Assembly: GCA_913020445.1 (NCBI GenBank)
Contig: CAJWAR010000010.1
Location: 1-64,000, forward strand
Length of the DNA: 64,000 nucleotides
Source: an uncultured Rhodospirillaceae bacterium
Lineage (GTDB): Bacteria > Pseudomonadota > Alphaproteobacteria > Rhodospirillales > UBA2165
Direction of reading: 5' to 3'
Shown: piece after piece, positions 9,468 to 19,244 of the stretch
Layout: the number at the start of each line of letters is the position of its first letter
Position numbering within the stretch: position 1 is the stretch's first letter
Position numbers and translations under genes: made by a program
The notes under the pieces: generated by a model
Seen by the model: only the letters and a program-made list of their open reading frames with translations
What the model was told of the DNA's origin: nothing
Database searches by the model: none

Positions 9468-11120
9468 ATGAAACGATTTGTTGTTATAATTGTCGCCTGC
9501 ATGGCGTGGGCAGGTTTAGCGGAGGCCAAGGATAGGCTGGTTATTGGCATCACCCAGTTCCCGTCGACCTTCCATCCCAACATCGATTCCATGCTGGCAA
9601 AAACCTATATCCTGTCGGCGACTAGGCGGCCGTTTACCGTGCAGGACCCGAAATGGCAGTTGCAGTGCATGCTCTGCACCAAACTGCCGACCATCGAAAA
9701 TGGCCTCGCCAAACCGGAAACAGCACCGGGCGGCAAAAAGGGCATAGCCGTCACTTATACCATCCGGCCCGACGCCAATTGGGGCGATGGCAAACCGGTT
9801 TCGAGCAAAGACGTGGTCTTTACCTGGAAGGTTGGCCGCCATCCCAAAAGCGGTGTCAGCGGGCTCGAGTTTTACCGCCGCGCCTATAAAATCGTGGCTG
9901 TCGATGACAAAACCTTCACCCTCCATTTCGACAAATTGACCTTTGCTTATAACGACATCAATGGCTTTGAAGTGCTGCCGGCTCATTTGGACGAGAAGAT
10001 TTTCGATTCTGCGCCGGCGGAATATAAAAACCGCACGACGTTCGACAGAGATACGACGAACAAAGGGCTTTACTTCGGCCCCTACCGGATCAGTGAAGTG
10101 AAGTCCGGGGCGCATGTTGTGCTGGTACCGAACGAAAGCTGGTGGGGCAAGAAGCCCCATTTCAAACAAGTCATCGTGCGCGTGATCGGCAACACCGCAG
10201 CGCTCGAAGCCAATTTGTTATCGGGCGCCATTGATATGATCTCGGGCGATCTCGGCATCACCATTGATCAAGCCCTGGCGTTCGAAAAGCGGCACGGCAA
10301 GAAATTCAACATGGTTTATAAATCAGGCCTGATTTATGAGCATCTCGATCTCAATCTCGACAATCCAATCCTTAAAGATAAACGCGTCCGCGAAGCCCTA
10401 ATTTTGGGCATCGACCGCAAGGCAATCTCCAGCCAGTTATTCGCCGGCCGCCAGCCGGTCGCCGACACCAATATCAATCCGCTTGATTGGATTTATACCA
10501 AAGACACGCCGGTCTATAAATTTGACTTAAAGACGGCCGGGAAATTGTTGGATCAGGCCGGCTGGTCGGTCAAGAAACGCGGCATCCGCCACAATGCCAA
10601 AGGCGAGAAATTGTCGTTTGAGCTGATGACCACCGCCGGCAACCGCACTCGTGAGCTGGTCGAACAAGTTCTGCAAAGTCAATGGAAGCAGCTTGGCGTC
10701 GATATCCGTATTCGCAACCAGCCCGCCCGTGTGTTCTTCGGCCAGACCGTGACGCAACGAAAGTTTACCGGCCTCGCCATGTTCGCCTGGATCAGCGCAC
10801 CTGAAAGCGTGCCGCGTTCAACTCTGCATTCGGCGCATATCCCGACCAAGGAAAACAATTGGGGCGGCCAAAATTATACCGGCTTCAAAAATGCTGAGAT
10901 GGACACGCTGCTCGAGCAAATTGAGATTGAGCTGGATAAATCGAAGCGCGAGAAATTGTGGCACCGCTTCCAGCAAATCTATGCGACGGAATTGCCGGTT
11001 ATCCCGCTCTACTTCCGCGCCAATTCCTACATCCTGCCAAAATGGCTAACCGGCATAACACCAACCGGGCATCAGGGTACAACGACGCTCTGGATCGAGG
11101 ATTGGGGCGCCAGGAATTAG
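9468..11120 (+). CDS. ABC transporter periplasmic substrate-binding protein, family 5
   Basis: A 550-residue oligopeptide/dipeptide-type (SBP_bac_5) binding protein. I start at the ATG at 9468, which gives a clean 20-residue signal peptide ending AEA; an in-frame TTG 30 bp upstream is less likely. Family hallmarks are the TYTIRPDANWGDGKPVSSKDVVFTW segment, the K-D-KRVREAL-I-GIDR segment, and the C-terminal YATELPVIPLYFRANSY. No permease or ATPase is adjacent, but a matching set lies at 16.7-21.2 kb. It overlaps the convergent nnrS by 4 bp. Substrate not predictable. Confidence 0.92.
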   Translation: MKRFVVIIVACMAWAGLAEAKDRLVIGITQFPSTFHPNIDSMLAKTYILSATRRPFTVQDPKWQLQCMLCTKLPTIENGLAKPETAPGGKKGIAVTYTIRPDANWGDGKPVSSKDVVFTWKVGRHPKSGVSGLEFYRRAYKIVAVDDKTFTLHFDKLTFAYNDINGFEVLPAHLDEKIFDSAPAEYKNRTTFDRDTTNKGLYFGPYRISEVKSGAHVVLVPNESWWGKKPHFKQVIVRVIGNTAALEANLLSGAIDMISGDLGITIDQALAFEKRHGKKFNMVYKSGLIYEHLDLNLDNPILKDKRVREALILGIDRKAISSQLFAGRQPVADTNINPLDWIYTKDTPVYKFDLKTAGKLLDQAGWSVKKRGIRHNAKGEKLSFELMTTAGNRTRELVEQVLQSQWKQLGVDIRIRNQPARVFFGQTVTQRKFTGLAMFAWISAPESVPRSTLHSAHIPTKENNWGGQNYTGFKNAEMDTLLEQIEIELDKSKREKLWHRFQQIYATELPVIPLYFRANSYILPKWLTGITPTGHQGTTTLWIEDWGARN

Positions 11121-12358
11121 CCTTTTTGTTGAGGTATGGGCGACGGTTTCGGCGCTTGCACCCGGGGCTGAGTAAATACCGGAAAATACAGCACACTGAA
11201 CAAACCATAACCCAAGGTCCACGCTCCCCCTGCCAGCCAAATTGCCCATTCACCCAACTCCGGTGCGGCGACACGTAACACTGCCGCTATGGTAATTAAA
11301 ACAAAAATCGCTGTTGTGCCGGCTGAGGCCTTCAGCTCGCGGCCAGTATGCCCCAGAGACGCGCGCGTCATCATGGCCAAAATCATGGTGCCAAAAGCGC
11401 CGGCCGTCAGGGCATGGATCGCCGATGTCGGCGAAAGAAAATCTGTCAGTCCAGTGAGGCCGATTAATATCAACGCCACCACCAGCCAGGCATAGCCCAA
11501 ATGCAAAACCCACATCAGGGGCTCACTGACAACCGCCCAGCCTTTCCAGCGCAGTAATCTAACGGCATGGAGGAAGCCCGTTAACACCGCGAGATAGGCC
11601 GTCATCGGATGATCCGGCTGGACCACCTTAGCAATCACAAATATGATCAAAACCACCAACGCGATGGCATCGAAGCGCCCAATTGGTGCTGGCAGAGCAG
11701 TCACACCTTTGCGCACCAGCCAGTTGCGGGTAAAACTTGGCACGATCCGGCCGCCGATTAAGGCAACCAATAAGGCCAGCACAAATGTTGATAGCCGGAT
11801 ACCGATCTCAGCCGTATCCGCAATACCGTTGGCTTCGATATGAACCAGCCAATTACCGAGCGTGATAAAGGAAATAATCACCAATACCGGCAAATTGCGC
11901 CAGTTTTTCCCGGCCACCAATTCACGGCCAATCATTACCGCCAGTGTCGTCAGAAAAGCTAAATCCAGCACTGCGGTCGCCAGCGGACCAATCCAGGCTG
12001 CTGACAAAAAGCCCACTCGTCCAGCCAACCAGAACGCTACCAGCACAGCAAGCCGTCCGCCACTCACCGGCAACCGGCCCGTCCAATTCGGCACGGCGGT
12101 AAGGACAAATCCTGCGATCGACGCCCCGGCAAAGCCATATAGCATTTCGTGCTGGTGCCAGAGCAGCGCATCGAACTCATCCGGCAACACCAATATACCG
12201 GCGTAGCTGAGCAGCCAAAACGGTACGGCTAACATCGCCCAAAAGCCAGCCGCCATAAAAAAGGGGCGAAAGCTATGCTGCAGGATCGTCGGGCCGGCCT
12301 CGGCTTTGCGTTTAATTTCGGTTATGCGTTCATGTGGTTTTTCAGGATTGGTAGACAT
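11117..12358 (-). CDS. nnrS: NnrS family membrane protein
   Basis: A 413-residue protein with about twelve hydrophobic helices. NnrS proteins are haem- and copper-containing membrane proteins linked to nitric oxide metabolism or nitrosative stress in denitrifiers and Vibrio. Typical features: the N-terminal FRPFF motif, the LLWHQHEMLYGF histidine pair, GRIVPSFTRNWL in the middle, and HALTAGAFGTMILAMMTRASLGHTGR near the C-terminus. No NO or nitrite reductase gene is in the window. It lies 9 bp downstream of the hydrolase gene, so the two are probably co-transcribed. Confidence 0.93.
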   Translation of the reverse strand: MSTNPEKPHERITEIKRKAEAGPTILQHSFRPFFMAAGFWAMLAVPFWLLSYAGILVLPDEFDALLWHQHEMLYGFAGASIAGFVLTAVPNWTGRLPVSGGRLAVLVAFWLAGRVGFLSAAWIGPLATAVLDLAFLTTLAVMIGRELVAGKNWRNLPVLVIISFITLGNWLVHIEANGIADTAEIGIRLSTFVLALLVALIGGRIVPSFTRNWLVRKGVTALPAPIGRFDAIALVVLIIFVIAKVVQPDHPMTAYLAVLTGFLHAVRLLRWKGWAVVSEPLMWVLHLGYAWLVVALILIGLTGLTDFLSPTSAIHALTAGAFGTMILAMMTRASLGHTGRELKASAGTTAIFVLITIAAVLRVAAPELGEWAIWLAGGAWTLGYGLFSVLYFPVFTQPRVQAPKPSPIPQQKG

Positions 12359-12367
12359 ATTTGTTCG

Positions 12368-13174
12368 CTATTCAGATTGAAAAAATTCAATTATTTTTTT
12401 AGGCGCGGCAGGATCTTGCTGCAGGAAAAAATGCCCGCCTTCGAAAAAGGCCAAGTCGGCACCGGGGATACGCTGTGCCAATTTTTCAACCACTTCCGGT
12501 TCCGCTTGCCCGTCATAGCGGCCACCGCAGACCAACACCGGCATTTGCAATTCGGGCAGCCGGTCATAGGTATTGTGATTAGCCCGCGCTGCCAATTGGC
12601 GGCGGGCGCCAACTGCTTTACCCGGCTCATCCGTGGCAAATTGTGCGGCCTTCAATCCCAGTTCAAACAGCTCCTGAAATTTTTCCGGATTTTCCCGTTG
12701 CCATTTTTCATCCAGCCTTCTGTCGTTTATAGGCAGGCGAAATTTGATCTTTTCTTCAAGCTCTAAGTCTTGCAATTCATGCAGCGGGTAGGAGGCCCCA
12801 CCTGCCCCACCGGCGGACGTACAACAAAGCACCAATTTTTTGATCCGCTCGGGATGATTGAGCGCCAATTCCTGAGCGACCATACCACCGAACGAAGCAC
12901 CAATGACATAGCAGTCGTCCCAGCCTACTGCCGCCAATAAGGCGGCGGCATCCTCACCGTACTGGGCCATGCTATAGGGCTCGTCGGGCTTTTCTGTTTG
13001 ACCAAGGCCACGCTGATCAAAACTTAAAGTCTCAAAATGATCGGGAAACATAGAAGTAAAGACATTCGGCGCGCGCCTAAGATCACCGCCCGTACCACTG
13101 ATATAAAGCAGTCGCGGGCCGTCACCTTTAATTTCATAATATATCTTAAGATCACCGCAGGCGGTAAATGGCAT
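12368..13174 (-). CDS. Alpha/beta hydrolase
   Basis: A 268-residue alpha/beta-hydrolase-fold enzyme without signal peptide. The catalytic triad is visible: nucleophile S94 in GASFGG, D221 in GGRYDG and H248 in EGGHFF. The oxyanion region is ISGTGGD after strand 3. The sequence resembles the 3-oxoadipate enol-lactonase / haloperoxidase-like branch, but the substrate cannot be told. It is followed 9 bp later by nnrS on the same strand. Confidence 0.93.
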   Translation of the reverse strand: MPFTACGDLKIYYEIKGDGPRLLYISGTGGDLRRAPNVFTSMFPDHFETLSFDQRGLGQTEKPDEPYSMAQYGEDAAALLAAVGWDDCYVIGASFGGMVAQELALNHPERIKKLVLCCTSAGGAGGASYPLHELQDLELEEKIKFRLPINDRRLDEKWQRENPEKFQELFELGLKAAQFATDEPGKAVGARRQLAARANHNTYDRLPELQMPVLVCGGRYDGQAEPEVVEKLAQRIPGADLAFFEGGHFFLQQDPAAPKKIIEFFQSE

Positions 13175-13230
13175 CCGTCTCTCCTAAATGAAAAGTTATA
13201 TTATTCTAAAGGAGAGCACCTTAACTTTTA

Positions 13231-13680
13231 TCATTTAGGAACATACCGGCAGCCCCGGCGGGCGAATAACCGAGCTTCCGAGCTACTGACTTTACCGGTT
13301 CCCATAACCACCAACATATTTAGCAGCTTCACGTTGGTGACCGCCTTATAGGCGATGGGCCAAAGATCAAGACGAATTTTGGCGACATCCAATTTGTTTT
13401 TAGCATCAAGATAAAATGTTTCTTTGATCAAATGTTTGAGCAAAGTATCGCGAATACGCGGTGCGATACCGCAAACATAACGGACGGCTTCCATATCATT
13501 TAAATCGAGATAAACGGTGAGTGGCGCCTTGCCGGTCCTCTTAACTCCACTTTCAACAACATTGACTAAAAACACGGATAGCTGGACCCGCTCCACTGCC
13601 AGGGCAGCACCCTTGGGAACGCTCACAGCTCCTAACATCAACAAAAAAATAATCAAACTGTGTTTCATAGCTTTATTCAT
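13231..13680 (-). CDS. Secreted hypothetical protein, FliL-like pattern
   Basis: A protein of about 149 residues with an N-terminal hydrophobic signal and a small domain. The stretch VYLDLND-x9-CGIAPRIRDTLLKHL resembles the C-terminal domain of FliL (a strand, then P-R-I-R-D plus helix), but the rest is not clearly FliL, so this is only a resemblance. Two conserved-looking cysteines (CGI and RGCRY) could pair in the periplasm. I chose the ATG at 13680; a GTG at 13689 and an ATG at 13668 are alternatives. It is divergent from the large acyl-ligase gene. Confidence 0.7.
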   Translation of the reverse strand: MNKAMKHSLIIFLLMLGAVSVPKGAALAVERVQLSVFLVNVVESGVKRTGKAPLTVYLDLNDMEAVRYVCGIAPRIRDTLLKHLIKETFYLDAKNKLDVAKIRLDLWPIAYKAVTNVKLLNMLVVMGTGKVSSSEARLFARRGCRYVPK

Positions 13681-13840
13681 TTTCGCCACACTTTTCCAAC
13701 TGCGCAGAATCTATAATTTGGACAATTTGCAACTATATTCAAGCTAAGCTTTTATTACGGCAAAAAAAAGGTCGGAAATCCCTAATCAAGCTCTCATGCA
13801 AAGGTGCGTAGCGGTAGAGCAAGAATTGGGGTAATTTTGA

Positions 13841-16708
13841 ATGATGGGTGAAATATCGAACACGGAACCTAAGCATTTATCGTCGCGACGCCTGTTGGTA
13901 CTGGTCGCGGATATGGCTGAAGAGATTCATCCGGGACAAAATCTTGCCAGCTTGGTTGCGCTCGACAAATCGCTGGAGCGTGATCTCGGCTTCGATAGTC
14001 TATCGCGGATGGAATTGCTGCAACGCGTTGAACGTGAATTCAGCATCACGCTGTCGGAGCGCGCGTTGACCCAAAGCGACACCCCGGCAGAAATTCTGGC
14101 GGAAATTAGTGAGGGCACAACCGCTGTCTCATCACGTGATGTCGTGGATACCAATGTCCCGGAACAGACTGAGGCTGAGGCCGCGCCGGAGGAACTTCGA
14201 ACATTAAACGCGATTTTGAAATGGCACGCCGCAACGCACCCGCAGCGAACTCATATCCATCTTTATGCCGAAAGTGATGAGGCTGAGATAATAACCTATG
14301 GTGAGTTGCTGACGGAGGCCGAACAAATTGCGGCTGGCCTTATCGAACATCGTTTAACTCCGGGCGAGTCTGTACTGCTGATGCTGCCGACCGGTCGCGA
14401 CTACTTCTTCAGCTTTATCGGTATTTTGTTAGCCGGTGGTGTGCCGGTACCAATATATCCGCCGGGCCGCCCCCAGCAACTTGAAGAGCATATACTCCGT
14501 CACGCTAAGATTGCCGATACGGCGCTTGCCGGGCTGATGATTACGGTCGCAGAGGCGAAAATGTTCTCGCATTTATTATCGGCGCAAGTGCCGTCCCTGC
14601 GCGATGTGATCACCTGCGAGGAATTACGGAGCGCTGCGCCACTGAGCCGTTTTCCGGAGCCGGATGAAAGTGACACGGCATTTTTACAATTTACTTCCGG
14701 CAGCACTGGTGATCCCAAAGGAGTTGTACTTAGTCATGGTAATCTGGTCAGCAATATTCAGGTAATGGGTAAAGCGCTTAACGCCAGCAGCAAGGATGTT
14801 TTTATTTCCTGGCTGCCGCTCTATCACGATATGGGTCTCATCGGCGCCTGGCTCGGTAGCCTCGCTCATGCGGTGCCGCTCGTCATAATGTCGCCGCTCA
14901 GCTTTCTAGCCCGGCCACAGCGCTGGCTGCAAGCAATCCAGCGGTATCAAGGGACAATTTCGGGCGCTCCCAATTTCGCTTATGAGGCTTGCGTTAATCG
15001 GATACGCGATGAAGATATCGAGGGCTTGGACCTAAGCTCCTGGCGGATCGCCTTTAATGGGGCCGAGGCAGTTAGTCCGAAAACAATTGCGCAATTTAGC
15101 GAGCGCTTCGCCAAGTATGGTTTTCACGCCGAGACGATGACACCGGTCTACGGATTGGCTGAAAATTCAGTTGGCTTGGCTTTTCCACCGCTGGAACGTG
15201 GCCCGCGTATCGACATCATCGAGCGCGAGACTTACATGAAAACCGGTCGCGCGGTAGTGACCGAGCACCCTGATGACACAATAGATGTGCCATCCTGCGG
15301 CAGTGCCCTGCCCGGCCACCAGCTCAGAATCATCGGCCCAACGGGTCATGAATTACCCGAACGCCGGGAAGGTCGCGTGCAGTTCCAGGGCCCTTCAGCC
15401 AGCTCTGGTTATTTTCGAAATTCTGTGGCGACGGCGGAACTGCTCGATGGCGAATGGCGCAACTCAGGCGATCTTGGCTATATGGCGGATGGCGAAATAT
15501 ATATTACCGGACGGCAAAAAGACCTGATCATTCGGGCAGGCCGTAATATATTCCCAGCCGAATTAGAGGAAGCAGTCGGCAATCTTGACGGCATCCAAAA
15601 AGGCAATGTCGCTGTCTTTGGCAGCCCGGACCCGGCGACCGGTACGGAGCGCCTCGTGGTTATGGCGGAAAGCCGGCGGCGCAATCAAGATGCTCAGGAT
15701 AAAATGATTGCTGATATTAGATCGATTTCTCTCGACCTCACCGGCACGCCGCCGGATGCCATTGAACTGGTTCCTCCCCGCACCGTGCCCAAAACATCGA
15801 GCGGGAAAATAAGGCGTCAATCCGCCCGGGCATTGTTCGAACAAGGCATACTCACCGGGCAATCACGTCTCTCAGTCAAATGGCAGATTTACCGGATGGC
15901 TATCGCCGGCATTAAACCAAGCGTGCAGCGAATTTTCCGCTCCGGCACGGCTTGGAGTTATGCATTTTACATGTATGCTTTGATGGCAATCGTCGCCCCC
16001 GTCACTTGGATTTTGGTCGCCGTGTCGCCAAGTAAAGCGCTACGTTTTGCCATTACACGCTCGGCGCTTTGGCTAATGTGGCGGCTCAGCGGCATTAATA
16101 TTTCGGTCAGCGGGTTGGACAATATTCCCAAAGACCGGCGTTTTCTTTTTGCCGTCAACCATGCAAGCTATATTGATGGCCCGGTGCTAGTCTCGGCGCT
16201 GCCCGGCCAGCCGGGCTTTGTCGCCAAATCGGACCTGGTGGATAATTTTGTCTCACGGATTTTTCTAAGCAGACTTGGCGCGCTGTTTGTTGAACGCTTC
16301 AAAAAAGCCAAAAGTGCCGAAAAAGTGGATGATGTCATCGAGGCCATTCAACAGGATCGTCAACTGGTATATTTTCCGGAAGGCACCTTTACCCGCATGA
16401 CCGGCTTATTACCGTTTCAGATGGGTGCATTCACCACCGCAATTGCCAGTAAGGCCGCAATCGTCCCCGTTGCGATGAGCGGCACACGGGCGGTTTTAAG
16501 AGACAATACCGGTTTCCCGCGCCCCGGCGACATTCATGTCGAGATACTGCCGGCAATTTCTGCTGCCAACGCCGATCAAGATTGGCAAGCAGCACTTGAA
16601 CTCCGCAATCGCGTGCGCGATGCTATTCTCGAACATTGCGGCGAACCGGATCTCGCCCATGAGCACATCAATCCCCTCCACCTAAAAGCGGAGGCCAAAA
16701 ATGACTAG
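13841..16708 (+). CDS. ACP - fatty acyl-AMP ligase - PlsC acyltransferase fusion
   Basis: A 955-residue three-part enzyme. Residues about 15-90 are an acyl-carrier domain with the phosphopantetheine serine S53 in GFDSLS. Residues about 115-680 are an adenylation domain of the FAAL type: LQFTSGSTGDPKGVVLSHGN, SWLPLYHDMGLIG, GAPNFAYE, YGLAE, and GRQKDLIIRAGRN near the end. A hydrophobic segment near 700-735 is followed by a 1-acylglycerol-phosphate acyltransferase domain with NHASYID (H774) and FPEGTF. The inferred job is to activate a free fatty acid, load it on the internal ACP and pass it to a lysophospholipid or similar acceptor at the membrane, as Aas does in E. coli. It overlaps the next ABC ATPase gene by 8 bp. 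Confidence 0.9.
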   Translation: MMGEISNTEPKHLSSRRLLVLVADMAEEIHPGQNLASLVALDKSLERDLGFDSLSRMELLQRVEREFSITLSERALTQSDTPAEILAEISEGTTAVSSRDVVDTNVPEQTEAEAAPEELRTLNAILKWHAATHPQRTHIHLYAESDEAEIITYGELLTEAEQIAAGLIEHRLTPGESVLLMLPTGRDYFFSFIGILLAGGVPVPIYPPGRPQQLEEHILRHAKIADTALAGLMITVAEAKMFSHLLSAQVPSLRDVITCEELRSAAPLSRFPEPDESDTAFLQFTSGSTGDPKGVVLSHGNLVSNIQVMGKALNASSKDVFISWLPLYHDMGLIGAWLGSLAHAVPLVIMSPLSFLARPQRWLQAIQRYQGTISGAPNFAYEACVNRIRDEDIEGLDLSSWRIAFNGAEAVSPKTIAQFSERFAKYGFHAETMTPVYGLAENSVGLAFPPLERGPRIDIIERETYMKTGRAVVTEHPDDTIDVPSCGSALPGHQLRIIGPTGHELPERREGRVQFQGPSASSGYFRNSVATAELLDGEWRNSGDLGYMADGEIYITGRQKDLIIRAGRNIFPAELEEAVGNLDGIQKGNVAVFGSPDPATGTERLVVMAESRRRNQDAQDKMIADIRSISLDLTGTPPDAIELVPPRTVPKTSSGKIRRQSARALFEQGILTGQSRLSVKWQIYRMAIAGIKPSVQRIFRSGTAWSYAFYMYALMAIVAPVTWILVAVSPSKALRFAITRSALWLMWRLSGINISVSGLDNIPKDRRFLFAVNHASYIDGPVLVSALPGQPGFVAKSDLVDNFVSRIFLSRLGALFVERFKKAKSAEKVDDVIEAIQQDRQLVYFPEGTFTRMTGLLPFQMGAFTTAIASKAAIVPVAMSGTRAVLRDNTGFPRPGDIHVEILPAISAANADQDWQAALELRNRVRDAILEHCGEPDLAHEHINPLHLKAEAKND

Positions 16709-17675
16709 CACTCGGTTGCTCGACGTTAAAGAGCTGGAAGTTACTTTCCGTCTTGATGACGGTCTCTTTCGGGCTGTTTCAGATTTATCTTTTTCGTTGG
16801 AAGCCGGTAAAACCTTGGGCCTGGTAGGTGAAAGCGGCAGTGGTAAATCTCTCACCGCGCTCTCACTATTACGTTTAATCCCCAAGCCCGGTATCATTTC
16901 GAAGGGCGAGATTTATTTCAAAGGCGAGAACCTTCTCGCTCTGCCTGACGAACAGATGCGGACCATACGTGGCAATAAAATCTCGATGATCTTTCAGGAG
17001 CCGATGACAGCCTTAAATCCGGTCTTAACCATCGGCGCGCAAATTGCGGAAGCGTTGCTCATTCATACAGAAATTTCGCCGGAAGAGGCGCATCAAAAAG
17101 CGGTTGATATGCTGGGTCACGTCGGCATACCGGACGCCGCTGCCCGCGCTCTGGATTATCCACATAATCTTTCCGGCGGTATGCGGCAACGCGCCGTTAT
17201 TGCGATGGCGCTGATTTGTGAACCTGAAATCTTGATTGCGGACGAGGCCACGACGGCGCTTGATACGACCGTGCAGGCGCAAATCCTTGATCTGCTAATC
17301 GATCTTCAGCAAGAGTTTAATATGGCGATCCTATTTATCAGCCATAATTTAGGCGTGGTTTCGGAGATCGCCGACGATGTGATGGTGATGTATGGTGGCC
17401 GCCTCATGGAGTCCTCACCAGCATCACACATTTTCAGCGCGCCCCAACATCCCTATACCAAAGGCCTCCTCTCAACCCTGCCGAGACCTGAGTTGCGCGG
17501 CCAGCTGTTGCCGACGATTGAGGGCAGCGTGCCGACCCGTTATGATCAGCTCGATGGTTGCCGGTTTGCGCCGCGCTGCACCGAGGCGAGCGATGAGTGC
17601 CTGGGAGATATTCCGATTTATCAAAATGCAATGGGACAACAGGCGGCCTGCATTAAAGTGGACGACAAAATATGA
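16701..17675 (+). CDS. ABC transporter ATP-binding protein, DppD/OppD type
   Basis: A 324-residue ATPase of a peptide/nickel-class importer. Walker A is GESGSGKS near residue 40, the signature is LSGGMRQR, Walker B is ILIADEATTALD, and the C-terminal oligopeptide-transporter region has the CRFAPRC cysteine cluster. The start codon lies inside the stop region of the upstream acyl-ligase gene (8-bp overlap), and the gene overlaps the next ATPase by 4 bp (ATGA). The three genes therefore form one translationally coupled unit. Confidence 0.94.
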   Translation: MTSTRLLDVKELEVTFRLDDGLFRAVSDLSFSLEAGKTLGLVGESGSGKSLTALSLLRLIPKPGIISKGEIYFKGENLLALPDEQMRTIRGNKISMIFQEPMTALNPVLTIGAQIAEALLIHTEISPEEAHQKAVDMLGHVGIPDAAARALDYPHNLSGGMRQRAVIAMALICEPEILIADEATTALDTTVQAQILDLLIDLQQEFNMAILFISHNLGVVSEIADDVMVMYGGRLMESSPASHIFSAPQHPYTKGLLSTLPRPELRGQLLPTIEGSVPTRYDQLDGCRFAPRCTEASDECLGDIPIYQNAMGQQAACIKVDDKI

Positions 17676-18643
17676 GCACCGCTGAGCCCCTCCTAGAGAT
17701 CAACAATCTTGTTAAACATTTTAATCTAAGATCACCTGGTCTTTTTGGTAAATCACGCGGCACAGTGCACGCGCTCAATGATATCTCACTTAACATCAGA
17801 GAAGGCGAAACTCTGGCGGTGGTTGGCGAGTCAGGCTGCGGCAAATCTACCCTGGCCCGGGTGATCACCGAACTCTATCAGACTGATGGAGGAGAAATTA
17901 GCTATCAAAGCCATACTTTAAGAAAAAATATTCAGATGATCTTCCAGGATCCCTATGCCTCACTCAATCCCAGATTAACAATCGGCGATATTGTCGCTGA
18001 ACCCTTGGTCATTCAAAAAACCGGCAATGCAGTAGAGCGTCAGAACAAAGTCGCGACGATGCTTGAACGTGTCGGGCTCCAGCAAAGCGATGCGGCGCGC
18101 TACCCTCACCAATTCAGCGGCGGACAACGCCAACGTATTGCTATTGCGCGGGCGATTATCTCTGAACCTGAACTTATTATCGCCGATGAACCGCTTTCGG
18201 CCCTCGACGTATCAATCCAAAGTCAAATCCTGAATTTGCTGATTATGCTAAAAAAAGAACAGCAATTAACCTACTTATTTATTAGCCATGATTTGGCTTC
18301 AGTGGCCCATATCGCTGATCGCGTTATCGTCATGTATTTAGGGCAAATTATCGAATCAGGAGATTCGGCGCAAATATTCGACAATCCGGGCCATCCTTAC
18401 ACGCAAGCATTGATTTTAGCAGCGCCTGCTATCGGAAAAGGAAAACGACAAAAAGGCGTATCCATACGAGGCGAAGCCGCTAGCCCACTCTCACCCCCTA
18501 GCGGGTGCTGCTATCATCCAAGATGTCCAAAAATGGCTGATTCTTGCGCCTTTGAGGTGCCAAAATTGGAGTCAATTGACCAAAGTGACGATTCCCACCT
18601 AGTAGCCTGTCCCATCATGCTCAAGTCACATATTCAACTGTAG
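17672..18643 (+). CDS. ABC transporter ATP-binding protein, DppF/OppF type
   Basis: A 323-residue second ATPase of the pair. Walker A is GESGCGKS, the Q-loop is MIFQDPYASLNPR, the signature FSGGQRQR, Walker B LIIADEPLSALD, and the C-terminal cysteine cluster GCCYHPRCP. It is coupled to the preceding ATPase by ATGA overlap. The matching permeases begin 630 bp downstream, beyond flaF and its terminator, so they need another promoter. Confidence 0.94.
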   Translation: MSTAEPLLEINNLVKHFNLRSPGLFGKSRGTVHALNDISLNIREGETLAVVGESGCGKSTLARVITELYQTDGGEISYQSHTLRKNIQMIFQDPYASLNPRLTIGDIVAEPLVIQKTGNAVERQNKVATMLERVGLQQSDAARYPHQFSGGQRQRIAIARAIISEPELIIADEPLSALDVSIQSQILNLLIMLKKEQQLTYLFISHDLASVAHIADRVIVMYLGQIIESGDSAQIFDNPGHPYTQALILAAPAIGKGKRQKGVSIRGEAASPLSPPSGCCYHPRCPKMADSCAFEVPKLESIDQSDDSHLVACPIMLKSHIQL

Positions 18644-18801
18644 GGAGCCCGCGCCATAAAGGAATAATAACATTACACTTTGTTTTTAAAAATAAAATTT
18701 GCACTTTCCGGAAAAAATACCGTATATTTTTTTAACTATTTATTCAGGCCGTTCGTTTAAGTTCAGGTGCTGATAAATTTGCCAATTTAGGGGATTACCA
18801 C

Positions 18802-19146
18802 ATGGCCGACGAACCAAAAGTTCAATTTGATAATAAGCGTGAAATGGATGCTGCTGCTTTTTCCCAAGCAGCTTACGTTCTGGATCAGGCGCGGCAAAAT
18901 CCTGATGATGCAGAACTTGGTGAAAGAGCCCTAAAATACAATCAACTTTTATGGTCGATCATCCAAGCCGATGTGGCGGAAAAGGATAATGCACTTCCAG
19001 AAGAGCTTAAAGCCAATCTCATGAGCCTCAGTATTTTTGTCGACAAGCAGACCTCAAAAGGTCTAACAGAACCGAATGAAGAGTTGTATGACAGCCTCAT
19101 CAATATCAATTTGAATATTTCTGAAGGCCTGATGGAAGGCGCTTAA
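18802..19146 (+). CDS. flaF: Flagellar biosynthesis regulator FlaF
   Basis: A 114-residue protein matching the FlaF pattern: A-L-x-YNQLLW followed by a D-x5-NALPEELKANLMSLS-x2-V-D-x2-T core. In Caulobacter and Rhizobiales, FlaF acts with FlbT on flagellin translation and secretion. A good AGGGG ribosome site precedes the ATG, and a hairpin plus a rho-independent terminator follow. It is monocistronic, with no other flagellar gene in the window, and sits between the two halves of an ABC transporter. Identity rests on this pattern and length; other small helical proteins cannot be fully excluded. Confidence 0.75.
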   Translation: MADEPKVQFDNKREMDAAAFSQAAYVLDQARQNPDDAELGERALKYNQLLWSIIQADVAEKDNALPEELKANLMSLSIFVDKQTSKGLTEPNEELYDSLININLNISEGLMEGA

Positions 19147-19163
19147 GACACCCCTAAATAAAA

Positions 19164-19193
19164 CCGGCAGTCGCCCTATGACTTGGCTGCCGG
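19164..19193. other. Hairpin after flaF
   Basis: CCGGCAG (19164-19170) pairs with CTGCCGG (19187-19193) across a 16-nt loop. No T-tract follows directly. It lies in the flaF 3' untranslated region and may protect the mRNA end or assist the terminator just downstream. Confidence 0.6.
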
Positions 19194-19220
19194 AAAGTTC
19201 TAAATTAGAGTACTATCCAA

Positions 19221-19244
19221 CCTGCCGAAATGGCGGGTTTTTTT
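19221..19244 (+). terminator. Rho-independent terminator of flaF
   Basis: CCTGCC-GAAAT-GGCGGG (one G-T pair) followed by seven T residues. It closes the flaF unit 27 bp before the permease start. Confidence 0.85.

Noticed and set aside
9516-10169. Antisense ORF of 217 codons inside the ABC binding-protein gene
   Set aside because: Shadow of a well-supported family-5 binding protein; its own translation matches nothing I recognise.
13803-13830. tRNA-like D-arm sequence (GTAGCGGTAGAGC)
   Set aside because: No matching acceptor stem, anticodon arm or T-loop follows; the acyl-ligase gene begins at 13841.
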